DNA of 6,524 nucleotides from Phycisphaerales bacterium (GCA_003152975.1 PMBP01000244.1:1-6524), one strand, 5' to 3'. Shown: positions 1-5,986, counted from the first letter of the stretch. Notes: generated by a model from the sequence alone, not told the origin. A program made the numbers and translations.

Positions 1-2
1 TA

Positions 3-854
3 GACGCACAAGATTTAACCATGACCGCGGTAGCCATATGGGAAAATTATGATCCAACCCCTCTATCCTTCGGGGCCGAGCGAAGAGTAACCCATAATTG
101 GTGGGATGGTTTTTATAATGGCCTTCTCGATGAAGTCCGCATTTTTGATCGAGAGTTATCCAATGCCGAAGTCCAATCATTATACGAAAAGGACGCATTG
201 TCGGCCCGCTTGCTGGCCCACTACAAACTGGACGAAACCTCCGGCCCGGTCATAGATGAAACCGGCAACTTTGACGCAATAAACAACGGTGCAATCCCCG
301 GTGGATTGGGAATCACGGGGAATGCCTATGTCTTTGATGGTGTCAGTAGTTATCTGGACACGATCCCCGCAAATCAAGTCCCCTCCGAGATAACCGTCAG
401 CATGTGGGCCTATTTGACTCCCCTGATGAATCCTCCCGACAATTGCCCGGCAGACCATATTTGGGGAACCATCGAAAATGCCAGTGGCGGCAAGAATGGT
501 TTTTACGCAGGATACTCTCCCGATGCCCTGAGTCTTGTATTTGGATATTACTCGAATAATGAAGACAGGAATGTGGCGGTCACGGCCAGCAATAAGCTGT
601 CGTTAAACAACTGGGTATTCCTCGCGTTTACCGTGGACAGCGCCAACACCGCCAAAATCTTTATCAATGGCGTCGAAGAAGCCAGCGTCGTCTTCAGCGA
701 AAAACCGACAGCACATGACAGAGCATTGATGATCGGGAAGGCCATGCGGTCAACTGTTCAAAATTATGTCTTTGAGGGCAAAATCGACGATGTCCGGATC
801 TACAGCCGCGTCTTGTCGGATGCCGAGGTCAAAACTTTGTATCAGAATCCATAG
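3..854 (+). CDS. LamG-domain (concanavalin A-like) protein, C-terminal part, 5' end outside window
   Basis: The frame is open to the left edge (first full codon at 3), so these 283 residues are the C-terminal part of a larger protein; the ATG at 21 is internal. Two LamG/concanavalin-like jelly-roll units are visible. The first contributes only its end, LLDEVRIFDRELSNAEV (about residues 41-57). The second is complete at about residues 70-281: it opens with LLAHYKLDETSG, continues with YVFDGVSSYLD, NNWVFLAFTVD and KIFINGV, and closes with IDDVRIYSRVLSDAEV, which mirrors the end of unit one. Such domains usually bind carbohydrate or mediate adhesion in exported proteins; ligand and location cannot be read here. 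The protein stops two residues after the last repeat, with no C-terminal anchor, sorting motif or membrane helix. Its codon use is looser and more AT-rich than that of the HAD or pseudouridine synthase genes, which may mean transfer or weak expression. The domain call is firm; the biological role is unknown. Confidence 0.9.
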   Translation, partial: DAQDLTMTAVAIWENYDPTPLSFGAERRVTHNWWDGFYNGLLDEVRIFDRELSNAEVQSLYEKDALSARLLAHYKLDETSGPVIDETGNFDAINNGAIPGGLGITGNAYVFDGVSSYLDTIPANQVPSEITVSMWAYLTPLMNPPDNCPADHIWGTIENASGGKNGFYAGYSPDALSLVFGYYSNNEDRNVAVTASNKLSLNNWVFLAFTVDSANTAKIFINGVEEASVVFSEKPTAHDRALMIGKAMRSTVQNYVFEGKIDDVRIYSRVLSDAEVKTLYQNP

Positions 855-868
855 AAACGGCCGAGGGG

Positions 869-905
869 AAAAACGATGGCTGTGGGCGTTTTGCCCACAG
901 CCATC
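869..905 (-). terminator. Perfect 13-bp hairpin between convergent genes, likely intrinsic terminator
   Basis: GATGGCTGTGGGC (875-887) pairs perfectly with GCCCACAGCCATC (893-905) around a 5-nt loop. Read on the minus strand the hairpin is followed by C-to-G position 874 and then five T (the A run at 869-873), as in a rho-independent terminator for the isomerase-like gene that ends at 1001. Read on the plus strand it is followed by ATTAATAAAG, which is not a T tract, although the stem starts only 20 nt after the LamG stop codon and could still act as an RNA-end stabiliser for that transcript. Direction is inferred from the T tract only. Confidence 0.7.
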
Positions 906-932
906 ATTAATAAAGGAAGATTGGCCAATCTA

Positions 933-997
933 TCTCTGTGTCCCTCACTTTTCTCTGTGGCAATATTCAACCATGTCATCCGTGAAATCCGTTGTTA
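933..997 (+). repeat. Intergenic repeat cassette, copy 1 (TCTGTG block plus 9-bp CCGTG block)
   Basis: Block A at 933-961 matches 2068-2096 without gaps at 24 of 29 positions; both begin TCTCTGTGTCCCTC and end CTCTGTGGC. Block B at 971-997 is three 9-bp units, CCATGTCAT, CCGTGAAAT and CCGTTGTTA, matching 2119-2145 at 24 of 27 positions. The gap between blocks is 9 nt. Block B ends 3 nt before the stop codon triplet (1001-1003) of the minus-strand isomerase-like gene, so it would lie in that transcript's 3' end. Confidence 0.8.
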
Positions 998-1000
998 TTA

Positions 1001-1966
1001 TTATGTCAGCTTGGCTTCGATCTGTCGCAAAACCTTCATCGACTCGGTAGCGATCACCTTGCCGCCCGGCGTAAAATCAAAGACCTCCAGCGAGACCCAC
1101 TCATTGTACAAAACGCTCTTGAGGTACTGGAATGCCGGAACGAAGTCATTGACCGCATTACCCGTCCCGAGGTACTTGCCGTCCATCTCCATGACATGCA
1201 CATGGTGGATATTCGTGCGGTATTTCTTGAGCAGTGTGACAAAATCGTCGGTCTCATCCTTGGTGTTGTGGAAGTCGAACATCGTCTGGATCGACGGGTG
1301 ATTGATCGCCTTGACGATCTCCACGGCCTCGGCCGTGGTATTGACCACATCGGTCTGGGTCTTGTCCAGCGGCTCGATCAGGATCCGGACCTTGCGGGCC
1401 TGGGCGTGGTCGGCCACCCGCACCAGCCCGTCGGCGAAGATCTTCTTGGCCTCGGCGACGGTGTTGCCCTGCGTACCCCGCTGCTTGGGCGAACCGAAGA
1501 CCATGACCTTGCCGCCCATGTCCCCGCAAAAGTCGATCAGCAGGTTCACATAGGCCACGGTCTTTTCCCGCACGGCCGCATCCGGCGTGGAAAAGTGCAG
1601 CCCCTTGGGCGGCGGCATCAGCAGCCAGTGCAGCCCGGCGCACTGCAGGCCCGAACCCTTCATCACCCGCACCATCTCCTTGCGGCGTTCGACCGTTAGC
1701 TCGCGGACATCCTCCTTGACCAGCGTAAACGGCGCGATTTCGATGCCGGTAAATCCCGCCTCCGAGACGATCTTGCACTGCTCGGCCCAGTCAAGCTGCT
1801 GCATGCTCTCATTGCACATCGCGTAGCGAAATCTTGTCCGTACGGCCTGCGTCCGCTGCGATTCCTGACAACCGACCAGCGACAATCCCGCCCCCCCCAC
1901 AATCGCCAGCCCCGCCGTCGCCTTGATGAATTCCCGCCGTGTCAAACATCCCTTCTTCGAATCCAT
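1001..1966 (-). CDS. Tat-exported lipoprotein, sugar phosphate isomerase/epimerase-like TIM barrel
   Basis: A 321-residue protein of the xylose isomerase-like TIM barrel group (AP endonuclease family 2 fold). The N-terminus carries a twin-arginine signal, TRREFIK (9-15), a hydrophobic stretch rich in Ala, Gly and Val, and a lipobox LVGC with Cys33, so it is probably exported folded and lipid-anchored. In the barrel, probable metal ligands are Glu198 (LIEPL), Asp231 (MFDFHN), His257 (HVHVME) and Glu294 (SLEVFDF), the Glu-Asp-His-Glu set known from sugar epimerases of this fold; Glu75 and His113 are other likely active-site residues. The substrate cannot be told. The chosen ATG at 1966 has GGGAG (1977-1973) 6 nt upstream; the in-frame ATG at 1972 abuts that site, and a start at 2008 would put repeat sequence into the protein. 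It lies 204 bp downstream of a secreted protein gene on the same strand, which suggests work on an extracytoplasmic sugar derivative. Fold is confident, reaction is inference. Confidence 0.88.
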   Translation of the reverse strand: MDSKKGCLTRREFIKATAGLAIVGGAGLSLVGCQESQRTQAVRTRFRYAMCNESMQQLDWAEQCKIVSEAGFTGIEIAPFTLVKEDVRELTVERRKEMVRVMKGSGLQCAGLHWLLMPPPKGLHFSTPDAAVREKTVAYVNLLIDFCGDMGGKVMVFGSPKQRGTQGNTVAEAKKIFADGLVRVADHAQARKVRILIEPLDKTQTDVVNTTAEAVEIVKAINHPSIQTMFDFHNTKDETDDFVTLLKKYRTNIHHVHVMEMDGKYLGTGNAVNDFVPAFQYLKSVLYNEWVSLEVFDFTPGGKVIATESMKVLRQIEAKLT

Positions 1967-2004
1967 ATCCATCTCCCGTTGGTTTTGAACCCTGACAAAA
2001 TCTT

Positions 2005-2029
2005 CCACAGAACACGGAGGTTACTGAGA
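2005..2029 (-). repeat. Inverted partial copy of repeat block A
   Basis: CCACAGA at 2005-2011 is the exact reverse complement of TCTGTGG at 2089-2095, and the following ACACGGAGGTTACTGAGA resembles the reverse complement of the rest of block A (2068-2088) imperfectly. The copy lies just upstream of the isomerase-like gene and faces the cassette at 2068-2145, so the pair could fold back on itself in RNA or single-stranded DNA. It looks like a degenerate remnant of the same repeat family. Confidence 0.55.
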
Positions 2030-2067
2030 ATAAACTAAATCTTGTTTCTTGATTCTGATAATCACAC

Positions 2068-2145
2068 TCTCTGTGTCCCTCTGTGACCTCTGTGGCTTAT
2101 TAATGAATCTGAATTTTTCCGTGTAATCCGTGAAATCCGTGGTTA
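2068..2145 (+). repeat. Intergenic repeat cassette, copy 2 (best-preserved)
   Basis: Block A (2068-2096) holds TCTGTG three times, starting at 2070, 2080 and 2089. Block B (2119-2145) is three consecutive 9-bp units, CCGTGTAAT, CCGTGAAAT and CCGTGGTTA. The blocks are 22 nt apart. The cassette ends 25 nt from the stop codon of the 549-residue secreted protein and has the same orientation as copies 1 and 3, antisense to the flanking genes. No open reading frame of note and no intrinsic terminator is seen in this 204-bp spacer. Confidence 0.82.
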
Positions 2146-2170
2146 AATTTAATATGTAGTTTTCTCTCGC

Positions 2171-3820
2171 CTAATACTGTTTTACGCTTCCGTCTTCCAG
2201 GACCTCATACACCCTCTCATATCCTTCCTGCCTGAATCCCTGCCCCGTCACGCAAACATCATACGGAATCTTCTCCCTCAGGCAACGGGCGATCTGCTCG
2301 ATGGCTGGCGTGAGGACCTGCTGGGTCGTGAGGCCCTTGTCGTTTTTCTTGTCCAGCGGATAGATATGCGTCCCCCAGGGGAACAACTGCCAGCTTGTCG
2401 GCAGCGTATAACCGTATGGCAGCACGATCGCCGTCTTGGCTTTTTTCCGCAACGCAGCCAGATCCCGCGGATGCGATTTTGCATACTCGCTGATCCGCCG
2501 CGACAGGGCAAGCTGCTCGGCATAGGGCACATGGTGATCGTGGTCCGAGGTCCAGAACCACAGGTACTCCGCCCCCAGGTCATACGCCAATCGCATCGAA
2601 GGCCACCGCAGCGCCGGCTCGGACTGCCCGTAGATCGCCATCCCCCATTTGGCCCCGAACACCCGCGCCGCACCCCGCATGGAACTGTACGACCACAGGA
2701 ACAGATTCTCCGGCGTGATGGGAATCTCCACGCCAAAGGTCTCATTGATCTTTTGCAGCAGCAGGATCTGCTCGGAGTCCGCGGCCGGGTCGATCCTCCA
2801 TCGGCATTCCTGAATGATCCCGACGCGGTTGGCCTGCAACTGGTACCAACTCGTCTCGACATAGGTCTCCCAGATCGGGATCTCCGGCTCGACCAGATCC
2901 AGCGTCCCCAGCCCGATCCCCTGCTCGGCCAGCTTGTGCCGATAGCCCCGCTGTTCCATCTCCTTGCGGATGTGCTCCTGGATCACCGTCACCGCCGTCG
3001 TCATCGGCGAGCCCGGCGGGTACTTGCCCGCCAGGATGCAGGCCGGCTCGTCGATGAACATCGCCAGCCCCCGAAAATTCGGCCGGTACAGCTCCTCCGG
3101 AAACGCGGCCGTCTTGCCGGTCCCCTCGTAAAACACCGGCCGATGGCAGATCCACTCGACCTGCGGATCCTGCACGACAAAATAATTGATCCCGGCCGCG
3201 ATCATCTCATCATAGTCGCCCTGCGTAAAGGGCACATAGACATACTCATCCTTCTTGCTCTTTCGCGGCGCCCCGTCATCGCGGACATTCCGACTGGTCC
3301 CGATTAGCAGATCGCTCCGCAGGGCCAGCCGCGTGACCTTCTTCGGCGGCCGGATATCCGTTGCCGCTGCCGACGATGTCCGCCCAATCGGCAGGCCCAG
3401 GTACATCCCCTTCTCGAACAGCGACTCGCCGATCGCACCCTGGGTCCGCGGGATCAGTTGCCCGATAAAATCAAACAGCGGAATCACCGTCTTGCCCGTC
3501 CTCGCATCGACAAACTCGACAGCCTCCCGCCCCGGCTCCTGCAAAATATAACTCGATATCGTCACGGTCTTCGGCTCGGCCGCAAACGGCACCCGATCCG
3601 CCAGAAACCAGACGCGATAGACATCCCCGTTGACCTTCGTCCCCGTCAGCCGGATCCAGAACCCCTCGGCCCCCTGCGGCTGCACCGCCACCTCCACCTG
3701 CCGCACATTCTGCCCGTGCGGATTGTCCGGCAGCACCACATCATACTGCACACTCACCGTCTCCGCCGCGGCCGCACTCATCCCCGCTGCCAATACTATC
3801 CACCCAATCCAAGTCTTCAT
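2171..3820 (-). CDS. Secreted protein of unknown function, possibly glycoside hydrolase-like
   Basis: A 549-residue protein with a Sec signal peptide (residues 1 to about 19: Lys3, a hydrophobic core, then Ala-rich AAAAE as cleavage region). After it, residues 20-120 look like a beta-rich domain (alternating hydrophobic strands such as VSVQYDVVL and VYRVWFLADRV). Residues of about 165-450 look like an alpha/beta barrel: LLIGTSRN (171-178), INYFVVQDPQ (211-220), FIDEPA (255-260) with acidic pair Asp257-Glu258, WETYVETSWYQ (317-327), KWGMAIYGQSEP (391-402) and an aromatic/His-rich YLWFWTSDHDHH (419-430). Barrel strands ending in acids and aromatics recall glycoside hydrolases, but I do not recognise a family and name no catalytic pair. 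The ATG at 3820 has GGGGA (3831-3827) about 6 nt upstream; a better GGGAGG (3841-3836) is 15 nt away, rather far. It precedes the exported isomerase-like gene on the same strand, so a joint role in sugar handling is possible. Exported protein: confident; enzyme activity: speculative. Confidence 0.8.
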   Translation of the reverse strand: MKTWIGWIVLAAGMSAAAAETVSVQYDVVLPDNPHGQNVRQVEVAVQPQGAEGFWIRLTGTKVNGDVYRVWFLADRVPFAAEPKTVTISSYILQEPGREAVEFVDARTGKTVIPLFDFIGQLIPRTQGAIGESLFEKGMYLGLPIGRTSSAAATDIRPPKKVTRLALRSDLLIGTSRNVRDDGAPRKSKKDEYVYVPFTQGDYDEMIAAGINYFVVQDPQVEWICHRPVFYEGTGKTAAFPEELYRPNFRGLAMFIDEPACILAGKYPPGSPMTTAVTVIQEHIRKEMEQRGYRHKLAEQGIGLGTLDLVEPEIPIWETYVETSWYQLQANRVGIIQECRWRIDPAADSEQILLLQKINETFGVEIPITPENLFLWSYSSMRGAARVFGAKWGMAIYGQSEPALRWPSMRLAYDLGAEYLWFWTSDHDHHVPYAEQLALSRRISEYAKSHPRDLAALRKKAKTAIVLPYGYTLPTSWQLFPWGTHIYPLDKKNDKGLTTQQVLTPAIEQIARCLREKIPYDVCVTGQGFRQEGYERVYEVLEDGSVKQY

Positions 3821-3869
3821 GACATGTCCCCATCGCCTCCCAATTATTCCGATTCCATTGACCCTCTTT

Positions 3870-3922
3870 TTTCTGTGTCCTTCTGCGACCCAATCAATAT
3901 CCTATAAATCCTGAAAATCATG
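3870..3922 (+). repeat. Intergenic repeat cassette, copy 3 (diverged)
   Basis: Positions 3872-3890 match block A of copy 2 (2070-2088) at 17 of 19 positions (TCTGTGTCC then TTCTGCGACC). Ten nt later come two 9-bp units, CCTATAAAT (3901-3909) and CCTGAAAAT (3910-3918), followed by CATG. They keep the 9-bp period and the CC..(A)AAT form of block B but with CCT in place of CCG. The copy sits about 50 nt upstream of the secreted-protein start and in the same orientation as copies 1 and 2. Confidence 0.65.
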
Positions 3923-3933
3923 CTGCGCAGTAG

Positions 3934-3949
3934 TCCCGACTTGTCGGGA
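3934..3949. repeat. Short palindrome in the 3821-4073 spacer
   Basis: TCCCGACTTGTCGGGA forms a 6-bp GC-rich stem with loop CTTG. No T tract follows on either strand (ATCAATCC on plus, CTACTGCG on minus), so a terminator role is not supported. It lies about 125 nt past the end of the pseudouridine synthase gene and could be a repeat remnant or an RNA-stabilising hairpin. Confidence 0.5.
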
Positions 3950-4038
3950 TCAATCCTGTTGAAAATCCCCCTCCATAAGGCGATCACCCATACAGTCCGC
4001 CCCATAACCAATCCGCCAATTTTTGAATTTCAATCTGT

Positions 4039-4066
4039 CATTTTGATCTTTGCATTTTGATTTTTA
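4039..4066 (+). repeat. AT-rich 14-bp tandem repeat
   Basis: CATTTTGATCTTTG (4039-4052) is followed directly by CATTTTGATTTTTA (4053-4066), 12 of 14 identical. The stretch from 4020 to 4073 is almost pure A/T with T-rich plus strand, in sharp contrast to the GC-rich genes at either side, and begins immediately after the stop codon (4076-4074) of the pseudouridine synthase. On that gene's transcript it is an A-rich, G-poor, unstructured 3' end. Confidence 0.65.
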
Positions 4067-4073
4067 TTTTGCC

Positions 4074-4907
4074 CTACATCATTCCCGTGGATTTCTTCAA
4101 ATAATCCACCTGCGCCTTAGTCAGCGGCCGGGCGCAGCCCATCGGCGTGTCCTTCAGCGTGATCGTCCCGATCCGCGTGCGGCGGATCGCCATGACCTTG
4201 TGACCCTCGCGATACATCACCAGCCGCAGGTCGCTGTGGAGCCCGCCCTGGATCGTCACCTCCAGCGCCGTCTCGATGTTGTTTCGCCGGATCACGCGGA
4301 CCTGCGCCGCTCCGCCCTTCCCGCCCGACAGCCACGAGCCCCGCTTGAATTTCTCGATCGCCGCGGTCTCCATATTCCCCTGGATCCGGATCTCGTAAGT
4401 CCGCGGAAGCTGGTACCGCGGATGCGTCATGCGGTTGACCAGCTCGTTGTCGTTGGTCAGGATGATCGCCCCGCTGGTGTCGGTGTCCAGCCGCCCCACG
4501 CAGACCACGCGGAACGGCGTATCGACCAGATCGATCGCCCGCTTGCGGCCCTGCGGGTCGAAGTTGGTGCAGATGACATTCTTGGGCTTATTTAGCAGGA
4601 AATACACCCGCTCGGGCATCTTCACCTTCCGCCCGTTGACCTTGACGGTGTCCTTGTCCGGCTCGACGAACGCCGGCAGCGACTCGACCGTCTTGCCGTT
4701 GATCTCCACGACGCCTTCGAGAATCATCTCCTCGCACTTGCGCCGCGCCGCGATCCCCGCCTCGGCCAGATACTTTTGCAGCCGGACCTTGCCCTTCGGC
4801 GCCTTGCCGGCGGCCTTGCCCTTTCGCTTCGACGGGGCCCGCTGGGGCCTTAAGCTCGGATGAATCTTCGGCGATGACCGATCGTCTGGTTTGTCTTGTG
4901 TATCCAT
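4074..4907 (-). CDS. S4-domain pseudouridine synthase of the RsuA/RluB group
   Basis: A 277-residue enzyme expected to isomerise a specific uridine of rRNA to pseudouridine in the cytoplasm; whether 16S (RsuA-like) or 23S (RluB-like) is unclear. Residues 1-40 form a basic, Pro/Lys/Arg-rich tail. An S4 RNA-binding domain follows at 41-90 (VRLQKYLAEAGIAARRKCEEM, with GVVEINGKTV). The catalytic domain from about 100 opens with YFLLNKPKNVICT and contains GRLDTDTSGAIILTND (138-153), where Asp141 is the catalytic aspartate. Near the C-terminus, where the family usually shows an Arg-rich GR(N/Y)xQV(R/K)RM-like motif, this protein reads GGLHSDLRLVMYREGH (221-236), then returns to the usual RTRIGTITL. 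The ATG at 4907 is preferred over a TTG at 4952: AGAGGA (4926-4921) lies upstream, although about 12-13 nt away, and the TTG start would overlap the upstream DUF2905-type gene, whose stop is 17 bp before the ATG. The two genes are probably one operon. Confidence 0.92.
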   Translation of the reverse strand: MDTQDKPDDRSSPKIHPSLRPQRAPSKRKGKAAGKAPKGKVRLQKYLAEAGIAARRKCEEMILEGVVEINGKTVESLPAFVEPDKDTVKVNGRKVKMPERVYFLLNKPKNVICTNFDPQGRKRAIDLVDTPFRVVCVGRLDTDTSGAIILTNDNELVNRMTHPRYQLPRTYEIRIQGNMETAAIEKFKRGSWLSGGKGGAAQVRVIRRNNIETALEVTIQGGLHSDLRLVMYREGHKVMAIRRTRIGTITLKDTPMGCARPLTKAQVDYLKKSTGMM

Positions 4908-4924
4908 GTGTATTGCGATTCCTC

Positions 4925-5161
4925 TCAGTGACGAAAATGATTGATGATCCAATAAATCAGCGTCAAAACCGCCGAAACGACGATGCAGGTGGTCACCGGG
5001 ACCCAGATCTTCCAGTGGCTCGATTCAAATCGCAGATCGCCGGGCAGCCGAAACAGCGGAATCTTCCACTCGCCCATCAGCCACAGACCCGCCCCGATCG
5101 CCGCCACAAATAGTCCGGCCCCTACCAGCAATTTCCCGATATCCTGGGGCAGTTGGCCCAT
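4925..5161 (-). CDS. Small DUF2905-type membrane protein
   Basis: A 78-residue protein with two predicted membrane helices, about residues 10-30 (LLVGAGLFVAAIGAGLWL) and 52-73 (IWVPVTTCIVVSAVLTLIYW). Between them lies LFRLPGDLRFE (36-46), the short LPGDxRxE loop that I know from the DUF2905 family of bacterial inner membrane proteins, which are about 65-80 residues long and have no known function. The ATG at 5161 is chosen because GGGGA (5171-5167) lies 5 nt upstream; an in-frame TTG at 5173 would add four residues and overlap that ribosome binding site. It is the first gene of a probable two-gene unit with the pseudouridine synthase and is divergent from the HAD gene, with a 114-bp shared upstream region. 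Family assignment is from remembered motif and topology. Confidence 0.85.
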   Translation of the reverse strand: MGQLPQDIGKLLVGAGLFVAAIGAGLWLMGEWKIPLFRLPGDLRFESSHWKIWVPVTTCIVVSAVLTLIYWIINHFRH

Positions 5162-5187
5162 CCCGATCCCCAATTCGATTCCGACGG

Positions 5188-5215
5188 TTTACTTTTCTCC
5201 AAATCAGCATACAAT
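5188..5215 (+). promoter_or_regulatory. Candidate sigma-70-type promoter for the HAD gene
   Basis: TTTACT (5188-5193, 4 of 6 to TTGACA) and TACAAT (5210-5215, 5 of 6 to TATAAT) are separated by 16 nt. Transcription would begin near 5222, giving a leader of about 54 nt before the ATG at 5276. The site lies in an AT-rich patch of the divergent spacer. No equally good promoter was found for the opposite, minus-strand unit. Confidence 0.5.
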
Positions 5216-5275
5216 AATCCCGCCGATCCTGCAACGGCCAATCGCCGGGCCTGCGGAGGATATCTGGAGTTCGAT

Positions 5276-5986
5276 ATGATTACGACCGTCATCTTTGATC
5301 TGGACGACACGCTCTACGACGAGATCGACTACTGCCGCAGCGGCTTTCGCGCCGTGGCACGGTTTCTCGCCAACGCCGGCAGTCTGCCCCGCGACCGCGA
5401 CACCGACGACCTCTACAACGCCCTCTGGAAGCATTTCTGCTCCGGCAACCGCCTCAAGACCTTCAACGCGGCCATGGACGAACTCAAAATCGACTACAAC
5501 GACGAGGTCATCGCCAGTCTGGTCTCGTTCTACCGCCGCCACGAGCCGACCCTCAAGCTCCCCGACGACACCCGCAAGACCCTCGACCTCCTGACCGACC
5601 GCTACACGATGGCCATCCTCACCGACGGCTACCTGCCCGCCCAGGAACTCAAGCTCAAGGCCCTGCAGGTCATGCACTACTTCAAGCACATCCTCTACAC
5701 CGAATCCCTCGGCCGCAGCTACTGGAAGCCCAACCCCGCCGGCTTCGAGATGCTCACCCGCAAACTGGCCGTCAGCCCCCACGACTGCGTCTATATCGGC
5801 GACAACCCCGCTAAGGACTTCCTCCCCGCCAACCAGCTCGGCATGGCCACCATCCAGGTCGTCCGCCCCAACCGCCTACACAACCACGCCCCCGAGGGCA
5901 AAACCGCCGCTCCCGACCAGATCATCGGATCCATCAGCCAGGTGCCCGCCGCCCTCCAGCGGGTCAAAAACAAGCGTCTCTTCTAA
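5276..5986 (+). CDS. HAD-superfamily hydrolase, phosphatase-like
   Basis: A 236-residue cytoplasmic hydrolase of the haloacid dehalogenase superfamily, subfamily I type with an alpha-helical cap inserted after motif I. All four motifs are present: motif I FDLDDTLYDE with nucleophile Asp8 and acid Asp10; motif II ILTDG with Thr116; motif III Lys151 in YWKPNP; motif IV YIGDNPAKDF with Asp176 and Asp181 for Mg2+. These support phosphate monoester hydrolysis; substrate is not readable (nucleotide, phosphoglycolate or sugar phosphate are all possible). The ATG at 5276 is chosen because GGAG (5266-5269) lies 6 nt upstream and the protein then begins MITTVIFDLDD, as usual for the fold; an in-frame ATG at 5153 would add 41 residues unlike the family and overlap the divergent DUF2905-type gene. 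Codons end in C or G almost throughout, unlike the LamG gene. It ends TTC TAA with a second in-frame-independent TAA shortly after; no clear terminator follows. Confidence 0.93.
   Translation: MITTVIFDLDDTLYDEIDYCRSGFRAVARFLANAGSLPRDRDTDDLYNALWKHFCSGNRLKTFNAAMDELKIDYNDEVIASLVSFYRRHEPTLKLPDDTRKTLDLLTDRYTMAILTDGYLPAQELKLKALQVMHYFKHILYTESLGRSYWKPNPAGFEMLTRKLAVSPHDCVYIGDNPAKDFLPANQLGMATIQVVRPNRLHNHAPEGKTAAPDQIIGSISQVPAALQRVKNKRLF

Noticed and set aside
992..1699. Plus-strand open frame of 235 codons opposite the isomerase-like gene
   Set aside because: Its Leu/His/Asp/Arg-rich sequence has no motif and no ribosome binding site; it is a shadow of the real gene.
1967..2008. Longer N-terminus for the isomerase-like lipoprotein from 2008
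   Set aside because: It would run through degenerate repeat sequence and push the Tat motif inward, while the ATG at 1966 has GGGAG at proper spacing.
2119..2145. Possible CRISPR-like array from the 9-bp units
   Set aside because: The units are directly adjacent, far shorter than CRISPR repeats, have no spacers, and no cas genes are present.
2366..3307. Long plus-strand open frame of 313 codons opposite the secreted-protein gene
   Set aside because: It is antisense to a gene with a signal peptide and coherent protein sequence; the product is Arg/Pro/His/Leu-rich without domains, typical of the complementary strand of GC-rich coding DNA.
4050..4595. Plus-strand open frame opposite the pseudouridine synthase
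   Set aside because: Arg/Pro/Leu-rich shadow starting in the AT-rich repeat; no domain is visible.
5153..5275. Longer N-terminus for the HAD protein from the ATG at 5153
   Set aside because: It adds 41 residues unlike the fold, overlaps the divergent membrane protein gene and lacks the good GGAG spacing found at 5276.
5204..5782. Minus-strand open frame of 192 codons opposite the HAD gene
   Set aside because: The product is a Val/Gly/Glu-rich low-complexity chain, and the opposite frame carries all four HAD motifs.
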